Below, one piece after another: positions 8,342-18,800 of a stretch of 23,446 nt of DNA. The notes beneath the pieces are model-generated. The model saw only the letters and a list, made by a program, of their open reading frames with translations, was not told where the DNA came from and searched no databases. Where the stretch lies: positions 1-23,446 of the forward strand of contig JALOAJ010000038.1 of assembly GCA_023228885.1 (NCBI GenBank), given 5' to 3'. Both the position numbers and the translations under genes were made by a program. The DNA comes from Bacillota bacterium (lineage in GTDB: Bacteria; Bacillota; Clostridia; Monoglobales; Firm-18). Position 1 is the first letter of the stretch, and each line of letters begins with the position of its first letter.

Positions 8342-11215
8342 CTACTCATATATATCATAAATTATAGCATCGGTAACCGCGTTATTGTGGGCGCGAACAA
8401 CAATTTGTTGGTCAAGCTTTATATCTGCAACCCACATGGTCTCTATTTTGTTTTTCCCATAACCCATTATTTTTGCCGTGCTTATATCCACCTCACGCCA
8501 AGAAGCGCTATCGTCTGCCGACACTTGAATGTAAAGCATATTGCGGTCTATCTTTTTAACCTTTCCAAAAATCAGCTCATTGTTCCAACCTGCATAATTA
8601 GGCGCGCCGTCGGTTTTCGCTTCTGCGTCCGCCTTGTCAAAATATTCTGTTTGCGATAACCTAAACATCAGCTTAAACCCATTTATTTTTCCCTTGGAAT
8701 TATAATTTGCTTGAATAATATCACCAAACTTTAAGTCGCCCAAAGAAACATCTTTGTTTCCCCATTTTCCTGTTGGGTCAACCGATTTTAGTTCGGGGGT
8801 TATCGTGCTAATCATGGATTCGTATCCCAAAGTATAGCCATAAATTTTCTTAAGCGGGTCGCCTTCTTCCGTAATGGAAGATGTGAGGCTTTCAACCAAA
8901 AACACATTGTTACCCACCGTAACGCCGGCAAATTGCGGGTCTATGGTAATTAATGCGGCTCTTGCCGTCCTTGTCTCGTCTAAATCAAAAAGCGTTATAT
9001 TATACGGACCATTAATGTTCGGATTGTAATTGACATATTCCCCGCTGGTGACTTCGTAAAATTCTTCCGCATCCGTTACGGTTGGGATAACAAACACAAG
9101 GGTGCTGCTGCTTATGTAATCGTTTGTCGTAACAGCAGACTGACCTGAATATTGGCGTATAACAATTCTGTAATTTGTGCCTTGCTTGGTGAACCTTACC
9201 CCGTCAAGAGGCGCAACGACAAATTGTGACTGTGTCAAGCCAAAGTCTCCGCCGCCGCCGTTTGCTGTATAAATTTCGGTAATCTCCAACTTCGCATTCG
9301 TTTTAAACTTTATAACCTGTGGAGATTTAAACAGGTTTGTAATTGTGCTGATTGGGGTGCGGTCTTGGCTTCCGTTTACTTTGATGTTGCTGACCCCTTC
9401 ATAAACTTTCATTTCGCCCCATGAAGTAAAAATATTAAATTTGTGCGGGTTGCCAAGCCCCGTTTTAACCTTATGCCCCATTAAATACCCGTAATGGTTA
9501 TAATCGTTGGATAACGGAATTATTGCCACTACCTTATCGTCATGATTGATAACAAGCACCATTCTTTCGCCTGCTCTTATGCTGCTTTTGGGTATTGTCG
9601 TATTTTCTTTATACCATTTTGAAAAGGTATATTCTATCCCATCAATATATGCCTTTTCGCCGACTACATATTCCGTAAGCACACCAACCACATTTTTAGT
9701 GCTTATATATACCGTTACAAGTTCTCCGTCCAAGCTTTGCATGATGCTAAGAACATCATCCGTTCTAAGTTCAAACTCCGCAATCTCCACTCTTTTGTTA
9801 TCATAATAGAATATATGCTCTACGCTGCTGTCATCCGCATCAAAAGAGTATCTTTTGTTTGGGTCAAACTTATCTGCCACATCAACCTTATCAAGGCGTG
9901 TGCGGGTTCTGAGCTCCCATGAATCTCGATAAAAAACCTGGCCAACAACTAAAACATCGTAGCTGAATACCATTATAACATCGTATAGGTCATCATTGTT
10001 ATTGTCAATTAATTTCACGCTGCCGCACAAAAGAGGGTAGTTTTCGGGGTCATACCCCTCCTCATACTTTCCGTTAAAAATAAATACTGGTTTTTCAGCA
10101 AATTCAGCGGTTTCGTAATACTGGCTTGCGCTTGAATCTTCGTCCAGCTTATAATCCAACGTTTGCTTATCAAACTTTAGTATTTCCTCATCGGCTAAGG
10201 TTATATCGTTGTTGTCATTTCGATACTTTTCCGCATAAATCAAGGTTGGGGTGTCGTCATCATTTGTCTCGTAAAAGTATTGAACCCTGTATCCGAGTAA
10301 ATTATCAATTATATTATCAACCGAATATTTTGTATTCCATATGCTTGCATCATATACCGTTTCGCCGATTTTTACCTCATTTTTCTTAACCGCAAATTTC
10401 TTTTCGCCGTATTGGGTTGATGATATGCCTTTAACCACATCAACATCCTTGTAAATATTAAAGTATCTTTCAAGCAAAGTTTGGTCATCATGGAAGGAGA
10501 TTTTACTGTCATCACCATATGCTGCACGCTCCGCAATTTTTGCCTGCATGCTTTCAAAAACCAGCAAAGCAAGGTCGCCTCTGGTTATAAAATCAGAAAA
10601 TGCGGCTTTGATGTTTGGTAAAATTTTAATCCGATTGGCAACCACAAAGTATCCAAGAGGATAGCCCCCGCTGCTTTCCGACTGTATTTCATAACCCAAG
10701 GCGCACATAATCATCTTAACAACCTGCTCATATGACACATAGCTGTCGGGCTCGAAAACGCTTTCGCTGTATCCGTTGATAATTTTTAGTTTTTTCGCGG
10801 TTTCTATGCTATCCTTCATCAAATTATTTTCCGAAACATCGGAAAACGAAGGCTCTTGCGCCGCAATATCGGCATCTTTTAAGCCCAGCATTTTCACCAT
10901 TAAATTTGCTGTTTCCGCACGGGTAACATTGTTTTCCGGTCTGAATGTCCCATCCTCATACCCATTCATAACCTCTATAATGGATAAAAACTTAGCGGGC
11001 TTTTCATATATCGTTCCAACAATGTCGCTAAACTCATGTAAGCTTTCCGAAAACCCTCCTGTTTCCAGACCCGATATTTGACCAATCCTGTTTCGCATAG
11101 CCTCCTCGTATTCATCTTCCTCTGAAGCAAACGCAAAGCCGCCGAATGTTGCGCCAAACAACAAGGGGAATACAATAAGCAAAGCGGTAAACTTTTTAAC
11201 AATTGCAAATCTCAT
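8342..11215 (-). CDS. S-layer homology (SLH) domain surface protein with large unrecognised region
   Basis: A 957-aa exported protein. The signal peptide covers residues 1 to about 31 (hydrophobic ALLIVFPLLFGATFGGFAF, then AS and an acidic stretch). SLH-type repeats follow: about 60-120 (VMNGYEDGTFRPENNVTRAE, a canonical TRAE motif), about 122-180 (IINGYSESVFEPDSYVSYEQ, degenerate) and about 183-240 (ANRIKILPNIKAAFSDFITRGD, degenerate). SLH domains bind secondary cell-wall polymer, so this is the only protein in the window with a visible wall anchor. The remaining 700 residues are beta-rich and match no family I recognise. They carry repeated short strands and turns such as VKIGETVYDAS and GYLMGHKVKTG. 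The ATG at 11215 has AAGGAG (11223-11228) upstream, inside the end of the preceding lyase-like gene, whose stop is 2 nt away, so translation is probably coupled. Role: surface attachment, possibly glycan binding or scaffolding (inference). Confidence 0.88.
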   Translation of the reverse strand: MRFAIVKKFTALLIVFPLLFGATFGGFAFASEEDEYEEAMRNRIGQISGLETGGFSESLHEFSDIVGTIYEKPAKFLSIIEVMNGYEDGTFRPENNVTRAETANLMVKMLGLKDADIAAQEPSFSDVSENNLMKDSIETAKKLKIINGYSESVFEPDSYVSYEQVVKMIMCALGYEIQSESSGGYPLGYFVVANRIKILPNIKAAFSDFITRGDLALLVFESMQAKIAERAAYGDDSKISFHDDQTLLERYFNIYKDVDVVKGISSTQYGEKKFAVKKNEVKIGETVYDASIWNTKYSVDNIIDNLLGYRVQYFYETNDDDTPTLIYAEKYRNDNNDITLADEEILKFDKQTLDYKLDEDSSASQYYETAEFAEKPVFIFNGKYEEGYDPENYPLLCGSVKLIDNNNDDLYDVIMVFSYDVLVVGQVFYRDSWELRTRTRLDKVDVADKFDPNKRYSFDADDSSVEHIFYYDNKRVEIAEFELRTDDVLSIMQSLDGELVTVYISTKNVVGVLTEYVVGEKAYIDGIEYTFSKWYKENTTIPKSSIRAGERMVLVINHDDKVVAIIPLSNDYNHYGYLMGHKVKTGLGNPHKFNIFTSWGEMKVYEGVSNIKVNGSQDRTPISTITNLFKSPQVIKFKTNAKLEITEIYTANGGGGDFGLTQSQFVVAPLDGVRFTKQGTNYRIVIRQYSGQSAVTTNDYISSSTLVFVIPTVTDAEEFYEVTSGEYVNYNPNINGPYNITLFDLDETRTARAALITIDPQFAGVTVGNNVFLVESLTSSITEEGDPLKKIYGYTLGYESMISTITPELKSVDPTGKWGNKDVSLGDLKFGDIIQANYNSKGKINGFKLMFRLSQTEYFDKADAEAKTDGAPNYAGWNNELIFGKVKKIDRNMLYIQVSADDSASWREVDISTAKIMGYGKNKIETMWVADIKLDQQIVVRAHNNAVTDAIIYDIYE

Positions 11216-11217
11216 GA

Positions 11218-14200
11218 CTATTCTCCTTCGCCCGTATGGGGTTTATTTCTATACAGCATTTTGTTAGGGATAGTTTGCTTTTCTATATTCGGTCCCGATA
11301 TCAACAATTCTGGAATATCGCCGCTCCATATCAAATCTTTTATTCCTTCGCGATTATATTCCTGTGCAGTTTGTCCACGGTAATCAATATACTTAACTTT
11401 GATTTCGTGAAATCCTTTTGCAAGCGAAATTGACCATGTTCCAAACGATTGCCGCCGTGTTGTCGGATACCACATTTCACCGTCTATAAAAATCTGAATA
11501 TCATAACCCGCCAAAACATCAGGCCATAACCAATCTCTGGGGGCGTAAAATGTATAAACTCCTTCATCCTCCGATTTTATGTAACCCTCGTACATAAATC
11601 CAAACGGCTCCTCAGTTTCTTTTTGCGAAATATCCAATATCGTGTCGGCTTCGCCCGTTTTAAGAGGTTTCATGTTATAAATATTAACGAACATATCCTT
11701 CCATGCCCCTTCATAATATTTATAGTTCAAGCCGTTTTCTAAGTTACCGGCATCAATTTTTGCCGCGGGTTTAGGCGCTTGCTTGGTAAATACGGCTATT
11801 CGAGCAGGCGACGCATACACGCCGTCAGCCGTTGTAGGGGTTGATTCGAGCCCTTTTCTGAAGGCTTTGGTTCTGATTATTGTCGTTTGCGAAAAAGTTA
11901 GCGGCTCAGTATAAAGGGGTGATTCTATTGTCGGCTCGCCCCCGTTAATGGTATAGCGTATTTCAACATTAGGCGCATCATGCTTCATTTCTACCGTTAT
12001 TTCGTCAATAAAAACATTTTGAACCGGAGAAATTTCAACCTCTGCCAAAGGCATATAAATTGGCACTATATCCACAATATTACCGTTATCCATTCTAAAT
12101 TCAAAATCGGTTGCACTGATATCCTGTAATTCTCCGTTTACCTTAACAGTCTCGGCTGATAGTGCGACACCTCTAATTTCGCCCTTTTCATTTGTGGCAA
12201 GCATTAACGATTCTCCAATCATTTCGATGTCGCCAAGCCGCAGCAGTTGTTTTTTATCAGATGCAACAACATATTGAACCCTTTTTTCGCCTTTATTCGC
12301 GTTGCTGAACCTTGTATTTTTCCCGCTGACGGTTTCAGCCTTTTCAACAACCGCATCAAACCCTATAACCTTTTCATTTCCGGTGTTGATTTGCTTAATT
12401 TCCGGAATGTCAAAACCCTCTGTTTCTCGGGGATACATTACATTTATTAAAAGCTGCTCCCCTTCTCCTCCAAAGCCTGTTTGCACCTCGACATAATCGG
12501 TTAATTTATAGCTGTTGTCGTCAGGGTAGTCTATCTTTTTCCTGCTGTAACTTATGGGCGAGGTCGAAAAGTTATATATTGATAAATTCGGTATTCCCGG
12601 TTCGCTGGTTTTAACAAATCCTTCGTTACCGGTTGCTACCGTTGTAATTTTGTTATTTTTAAATACCCCGGTGGCTTTAGGCATGCTCAAATAAATTCCC
12701 GACGGATTTATCTTAAACGAATTAAAAACAGCGGTGCTCCTTGGAGATATGTTTTCGGTGGGAATATACCAATTTGCTTGATAATTATGGGCTTTCTCCG
12801 CTGTCATTCTATCCGTTACAACCCATAATCCAAACTCCTTCAAAAAGTTTACCTGTCTTTGATGCGCAACATCGGTTATCATGGTTTTCAGGCGTTCAAG
12901 CTGTGCCTCAACCGAGGCGTCATAATCCACATTCCCGTATTGTCCGATTGACAAAATAGTTGCCGTATCTCCGTAGAACGAATCATAAATCCCTTCCGAT
13001 ACATCAAAGTATTCGGAGGTGTGCCATCTTCTTTCGCCCGGCTTATCCCATGCGGAAACCATGTTGTGTCTGTGTCCCCAGTCGTATGTGTTGGCATCCA
13101 CATTTTGTTCTTTGCCGTCAACCAAAAGCGGAGATTTCAAATCGTCGTACATTCCGGCTTCTCCCGCTGTGATTAGCTCTTGACCGAACGCACGCAGCAC
13201 AAATATATTTGACCCGCTACGCCTAAATTGCGTGTTTGAAGCATGCGGTGTGGAATATAAATACCCGAATTGCCCAAACACATCCCAGCTTGACCTAAAC
13301 ACATTAAACCCTATATAAGGGAAAGAAATTGATGTGAAAGACGGCTTTTCCGCGAGCGGGTCCCATGCTAACCTGCTAATAAAGTTATTATCCGAGGGGT
13401 TTATTATAGAATCCTTTAGAATTCTTATATCATCGTTTTGAACATACTCGGGAAAATACTCCAGAAAAAACTCAATTTCGCTTTGCAGGCGATAGTCTGT
13501 TCTAAATCCGGACGGCAAAGCGGTTTCGGGGTATAGAATAAAGCTTGTGAACTTCGCTTTTTCAAAAAGAATATCATTCCACTCGTCAATTAGTTCCTTC
13601 GTCAAAATATGCGGTCTTGCAGCCGCAATAAACTTTTTAAATGTTGACATTCCCCATTTTAAATATTCCAAATTATAATGGTGGTTTTGCTCGCATTCGG
13701 TGCCGTCCGGCATGCAATGCGTTGTCATAAAATCTTCTACCCTGCGTATGCCGTCAACGAAAATTTCTTCGCCGATTTTGAACCCTAAGTTATCAAGCAA
13801 ATCACCGCTTACTGTAACTGTTACAGCTCCGCCGGTCGTCCAGTTTTGCGGATTGCTTTTATAATACATAACCATTGCCGGCACGCTTCCCTTAATAAGC
13901 TTGGTAAGACCGCGCGCAAAGGTAACCTCAGAAATTGCCCCAGCCGCATCTTCCATCATTCCTAAATGGTACATTGCGGTTAAAAACCCGTTACCTTTGT
14001 CGTTATCGGTATGGTCGGCTGCCGGAAGGCTAACCCAACTGTCCTCAAATAACGCCCAATCGTCGATATAATCATTCCATTTGTCTGCAAACGCTATATT
14101 TCCCGTCATGTTATACATTTTAAGCAATTCCAAAAACTGTTCCAAAGTCCACGACTTGTGCGGCTCAAAATAATAAGATGTCGACCGCATTTTTACCGGC

Positions 14201-15834
14201 AGGGCAAAATTCCAGTTAATTTGCCCGGCAGGCGCATAACCGAATGGTCTATCTATATAAATCGTATTTTTTTCACACGATTCTTCTTCGTCAACATCCT
14301 TTTGCAAGCCCGAGTAGTCGAACATCAAATTATCCGCCCTGTTAGAGAGATTATTGCACAAATCCCCCTCCATGCCTATATATCGGTCAGACTTTTCGTA
14401 GAGTTGCTTGTACTTTTTTGCAAAGAAGGATTTATATTCTCCCAAGGCTCTATTGTATTCTCCGTTTTGGTACAGCTTTTTAATTCCCGCAAATTCCGGG
14501 CGTTTTAAGTCGAGCATTTCAAATAATTCATCCGCCGCCTTTTTTACGCCTTCTTGAGAATTTCTGTTTGCAAACTTTATGGCGTTTTCCTCGGCGTTTT
14601 CCGATTTTGAAACCATCACATCTTCCGGAATGGAAGGCTTATTTATACCGTACCGCGCATCGTAGAGCATATCCAAATCCGTCTGTAAAAGCTCGCCGAA
14701 GTCACCTATTATACATACACCGTTTTGGTCTATTAAAAGGTCCTTTTCTAATGACTCGGCAAGCTCTTCAAGTTCAATAAACTTTATGGAATTTACCGTT
14801 ATTTGAGATGTTGCCTTTTTTTCGATATCAGCCTTTGGGAAAACTCTTTTTGCAAATTCAAGAGGCAGATATGCCTTATTGTTTTCAAATATGCATCGCA
14901 TGTTGGCATTTGTTTTATCAATCGTTTCAAAAACTCCGTTTATATACGAAACGGTAGAGTTTTTATAAACGACAAGAGAGTTGCGCACCTTTTCCCTTGT
15001 TTGATTATCGGTAATCCCAACCCGAGAGGCAATGTTTTTGACATCTTCGTTATGCAGCTCAATTGCATAGTCGATGCTCGGAACCGAATAAATATTTATG
15101 TTATCCCAATACATTTTGGGAATGGCTTCCGTAACACCGCCTGTTATAACCCTAAGCCCAAAACGATCGATTCCTTGGCTGTGGCTTTCTCTGCCCACAA
15201 GCAAGGTCATTTCCCTGTTTTCTTCCGCAGCAACAACTATGCCGGTGCTCATGTCAATTGCGTAAAAGTTCATTTTTGAAGTTTTTGTATTGTACATAAG
15301 CCTAACTCTATACCATTTATCCAGTTGTATAGGGGTTCGGAAGCTGTCCGTCACATACATTTTATCCTGACTGGCAGTGCCTATACCGGTCGAGGGAAAA
15401 TATAATACAGGGTATTGCTGGTTGCGCGATTTTGAGTAAGCCAGGACGCTAAGGGTGTAACCCCCAGCGCCCGTGCAATGCATTGCGTCTTGCTCATAAA
15501 CAACAATATCCTTCTGAAGCGGAGCCGAGGGCAAGTAAAATGTCTGAAAATTGCCGCTATCGATATATCTATCGGATTCAATTTTTACCACCTTGTTCGT
15601 TTTGTCGAGGGGGTCATATTGCACCGATGCATCATAAACGATATTGTTTTCCTTTGTAGTCGTAAGATTAACAATTCTATTGCCTATGTCAAACTTTTCG
15701 TAATCTTCAGAATAATGCACATTCATATCGTCCGGTCCGCCGTTTATCCCTGCGTTGATAAGCAACGGCGCACAATTAAAGGTGATGAAAACCGCCAACA
15801 ACATACCAATTATCTTATAATAAGCCTTTCTCAC
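11218..15834 (-). CDS. Secreted heparinase II/III-type polysaccharide-lyase-like protein (paralogue of the 19443 gene)
   Basis: A 1538-aa exported protein (signal MRKAYYKIIGMLLAVFIT). Residues about 30-255 form a jelly-roll-like module. About 275-380 resembles a copper-amine-oxidase N-terminal-like domain (SLVVYKNSTVSYINGVFE, KAYLPLEFAKRVFP). About 470-790 is the helical lyase toroid with SNPQNWT (about 662) and DGTECEQNHHYN (about 716), the places where lyases of this fold hold catalytic Asn, His and Tyr. About 800-1240 is the heparinase-type beta-sandwich with HRHN, RWHTSEYFDVSEG and LWVVTDRM. Then come a chitobiase C-terminal-like module (about 1268-1345) and a PA14-like module (about 1358-1521, GTWSISLAKGFHEIKVKY). 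The usual reaction of the fold is beta-elimination of uronic-acid glycans; substrate unknown. The frame extends to an ATG at 15897 that overlaps the previous gene, but the GTG at 15834 has an AGGGAGG site and starts a normal signal peptide. Confidence 0.85.
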   Translation of the reverse strand: MRKAYYKIIGMLLAVFITFNCAPLLINAGINGGPDDMNVHYSEDYEKFDIGNRIVNLTTTKENNIVYDASVQYDPLDKTNKVVKIESDRYIDSGNFQTFYLPSAPLQKDIVVYEQDAMHCTGAGGYTLSVLAYSKSRNQQYPVLYFPSTGIGTASQDKMYVTDSFRTPIQLDKWYRVRLMYNTKTSKMNFYAIDMSTGIVVAAEENREMTLLVGRESHSQGIDRFGLRVITGGVTEAIPKMYWDNINIYSVPSIDYAIELHNEDVKNIASRVGITDNQTREKVRNSLVVYKNSTVSYINGVFETIDKTNANMRCIFENNKAYLPLEFAKRVFPKADIEKKATSQITVNSIKFIELEELAESLEKDLLIDQNGVCIIGDFGELLQTDLDMLYDARYGINKPSIPEDVMVSKSENAEENAIKFANRNSQEGVKKAADELFEMLDLKRPEFAGIKKLYQNGEYNRALGEYKSFFAKKYKQLYEKSDRYIGMEGDLCNNLSNRADNLMFDYSGLQKDVDEEESCEKNTIYIDRPFGYAPAGQINWNFALPVKMRSTSYYFEPHKSWTLEQFLELLKMYNMTGNIAFADKWNDYIDDWALFEDSWVSLPAADHTDNDKGNGFLTAMYHLGMMEDAAGAISEVTFARGLTKLIKGSVPAMVMYYKSNPQNWTTGGAVTVTVSGDLLDNLGFKIGEEIFVDGIRRVEDFMTTHCMPDGTECEQNHHYNLEYLKWGMSTFKKFIAAARPHILTKELIDEWNDILFEKAKFTSFILYPETALPSGFRTDYRLQSEIEFFLEYFPEYVQNDDIRILKDSIINPSDNNFISRLAWDPLAEKPSFTSISFPYIGFNVFRSSWDVFGQFGYLYSTPHASNTQFRRSGSNIFVLRAFGQELITAGEAGMYDDLKSPLLVDGKEQNVDANTYDWGHRHNMVSAWDKPGERRWHTSEYFDVSEGIYDSFYGDTATILSIGQYGNVDYDASVEAQLERLKTMITDVAHQRQVNFLKEFGLWVVTDRMTAEKAHNYQANWYIPTENISPRSTAVFNSFKINPSGIYLSMPKATGVFKNNKITTVATGNEGFVKTSEPGIPNLSIYNFSTSPISYSRKKIDYPDDNSYKLTDYVEVQTGFGGEGEQLLINVMYPRETEGFDIPEIKQINTGNEKVIGFDAVVEKAETVSGKNTRFSNANKGEKRVQYVVASDKKQLLRLGDIEMIGESLMLATNEKGEIRGVALSAETVKVNGELQDISATDFEFRMDNGNIVDIVPIYMPLAEVEISPVQNVFIDEITVEMKHDAPNVEIRYTINGGEPTIESPLYTEPLTFSQTTIIRTKAFRKGLESTPTTADGVYASPARIAVFTKQAPKPAAKIDAGNLENGLNYKYYEGAWKDMFVNIYNMKPLKTGEADTILDISQKETEEPFGFMYEGYIKSEDEGVYTFYAPRDWLWPDVLAGYDIQIFIDGEMWYPTTRRQSFGTWSISLAKGFHEIKVKYIDYRGQTAQEYNREGIKDLIWSGDIPELLISGPNIEKQTIPNKMLYRNKPHTGEGE

Positions 15835-15842
15835 ATGCAATG

Positions 15843-15849
15843 CCTCCCT
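15843..15849 (-). promoter_or_regulatory. Ribosome binding site supporting a GTG start
   Basis: Minus-strand AGGGAGG is 8 nt before the GTG at 15834. That start removes a 21-residue extension (MEFMRRRN and so on) that overlaps the upstream gene, and leaves a standard signal peptide. Confidence 0.75.
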
Positions 15850-15871
15850 TTGCAACAGAAATACATTAAGT

Positions 15872-18800
15872 TTATTTCGTCGCCTCATAAATTCCATAAT
15901 CAGCCGGTTTTAATTCCGAAATTGTGTTCCAAATGAAAGCTTTAACCTTATTCCCATCTAAAGCCTCGGGCAAATTGGAACCGGTTAAAGTAACGGTATG
16001 GGTGCCGCCCATGCCCGCCGGAAGTGCAACGATATCCTGAATATGAACGCCAGCAAGCTCCATGCCATCATATACCGCCACTATAAGCTTCCCTGTCAGC
16101 TCACTATAATTTCTTATAGACACGCTTGTAATCTTGTTGTTTGCACCGAAGTTAACTTCGGTTATGCCGGCAGGTTTTATTGTTTCGGGGTTACATTCTA
16201 TGTAAGCCTCCGCAAGCCAAACCTGGTGAGCGCCTGCAGTGTTTGATTCCACCTTTATGTATTTAGCATAAGTGCCTAAATCAAAGTCGATGGATTTTTC
16301 ATAATCTCTTACATCTTCAGAATAGCGGTTTGCCGCATTCGGGAACTCCCATTTATATCCGTTGGGGCTTCCAATCATAGAGCCGCCCGAGGTATCGGGA
16401 ATGGTGCCGGTAGCGTCCCAAACGGTAATCCACATATCAGGGGCATACTCCGTTGCATACGAAACTTTCGCATTCCCAAATGGGTTAGTGGGAGCGTTAT
16501 TATAAATTGAAGGCAGTAGTCTCAAGGTATAAACCTCCGCTTCGTTCCCAAGGGTAAATATAACGGAATGCCTTTCAGAGCCGTTTAAAGACCTCCAAGC
16601 TGTGTCAATATCCCCATCCAATATATTTCTTGCCGAATAAACTCCGCTTGCGGAAGATGCCGTAACCTTAATGTTTTTAGCCGGATACACCGCTGTTTCA
16701 CGACCGGCCGCTTCAACCCTGCCTACAACCGTCAATTGCGCAATCATTGCATATTTTCCGAATTCATTGGGGTTGCCCACCTTGTTAAGTATCTTCATCT
16801 TTAGATATTTTGCGTTATACAGGTTGTCAAACATTACAGTTTGTTCCGCTGTTGTATCTAAGAATTCTCCTTCGCTTACCTTAGTCCATATTCCGTTTTC
16901 TTCCTTACCGTTGGCAGAATCCTCGCTTATCCAAATTTCATACCCTCTAACCTTGTGAGTTGCAACATTGGGCGCCATATATTTAATTCCTGCAATAGCG
17001 TATGTATCCTGGCTTGGCGTTCCAAAGATTGTGCTTCCCAAGTTTAGTGTGAGCCATGATGTGTTGTTGCTGCCGCTGGCGGAAAAGTAGCTGCCTTTAT
17101 TATTATCAATAGCCCTGCCGGGTGTGTTTACACCATTTACCCCATTCGAGTCAAATGACATCTTTCCCTTATTTAAGTCTCCGGCATTTATAACCTTTAC
17201 ATTTACCGTTTTTGAAACCGGGCTGGCGCCTATTGTTGTAACGGTAATTACCGCTGTTCCGTCTATCCCTTCAACCGGTGTTATAACACCCATACTATCA
17301 ATCAATGCAACGCTTTGGGCGTTTGAGGCATATGTCACCTCTTGGGGTGCGGTAGCGGGCAAAACAGACGGATGCAGCTCATATCTCATCCCTTTGGTTA
17401 AAATTATAGTGTTTTCGGGAAGCCCGATAATTTCGGCTGCGCTGTCGGCATGTATTGTAACAGTTACGGTATTTTTCACATTTTCCCTGCCCCTGACAAC
17501 TCCGGTAATTGTGGCAGAGCCTATTCCTAATGCGGTAATCAACCCGTCCGAATCAACAAATGCTATTTCGGGGCTATCCGATGAATAGTCCACATATGCT
17601 TGTTGCCCCGTTGGTGTAAATATCGGCGTAAGCTGTATTGTTTGCGATAATTTCATAACAGCGCTGTTTGGGTTCATGCTAAAGGAAATACCGCTTGGCT
17701 CGGCTACATTTACCGTTATCGTTCCGGTTAAATTGCCCGATTGTCCTGCAACCGCGGCGGTAATTGTAGCAGTTCCCCCTGCCTTTGCGGTAATTTTGCC
17801 GGTAACCTCCACAGTAGCAACATTAGAATTGCTTGAAGAATAGGTAATTTCCCCTGATGCCCCTTCCGGCATAAGTTTGGGGGTGGCAATTACGGTGTCT
17901 GTCAATTTTAAATTATATGTGTTCGGCTCAAATGATATTGATGTGGGTTTTATGTCATCAACTTCCTCAAACGCTACATTCGCAACCTTGATTTGTTCCG
18001 TCGTTGCAAATTCAAACTTAACATATTTTGCCGTTCTAATTGCCGGAAGGGTTATTACCTTATCCAACACGGCAACCCATGGAGCGTTTGACGCGGGCTC
18101 ACTTGGCAATTTTGTATTGGCATATCTTGCGCCTGCCTCAGTTAGGCTTGTTATATAATAATTATAAGAGCCGCTTACATAGGTTAGGTCAATTTCTGAA
18201 AATACCGTATCCCCCGTGACAATATCATACCAGTTTCCATCCGCTCCGTTGGTTGAATTGTTACTGTATGCGATTCTTACTTTTTTCGGCGGGTTCGACA
18301 AAGTAGCATCCCCCGCATTAACGGCAGGGCCTATATGTATTGCATTAAACTTTTTAGAAGCAGGCGCCGTTTCAAACGAGTCGGACCCTAAATTAACGGT
18401 AATTGTTGATGCACCGCTATTTCCGGGAGCAACCCATGAAGTAGTGTAATCATCGCCTACTATATTAGAGTCATTTTCCTCGTCTGCGGATTCTACATCC
18501 GACCTTGCCGACATAGCGGAAGATGAAAGCAGCCTATACGATGATGGGATTCCAACAGGCGTGAATTCTATCATGGTTGTATATTTCCCCGAGCCGCCGG
18601 TTGGGTTTGTGATTTCTTTTAATATTGTAAACCTCACATAACGGGCGGTTACATCGCTGCTAAGCTCTGCATATGCCTCTCGCAACGGGTCGTATGGCGC
18701 AGCATCATCCATATAGGTGATTTGGCTGGGTATTTCCGGAGCGTATTCGCTATATGGCTTGGGATATCTAATTATAACGCTGGAATGAGCGGTTGTAAAG

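Noticed and set aside
14803..15279. Plus-strand open frame of 158 codons
   Set aside because: Antisense shadow of the 11218 lyase-like gene with low-quality composition. The same applies to the other plus-strand frames, such as 5377-5916 and 17124-17588.
15835..15897. ATG at 15897 as start of the lyase-like gene
   Set aside because: It overlaps the upstream gene by 26 nt and adds 21 residues before an otherwise normal signal peptide. The GTG at 15834 has the better ribosome binding site.
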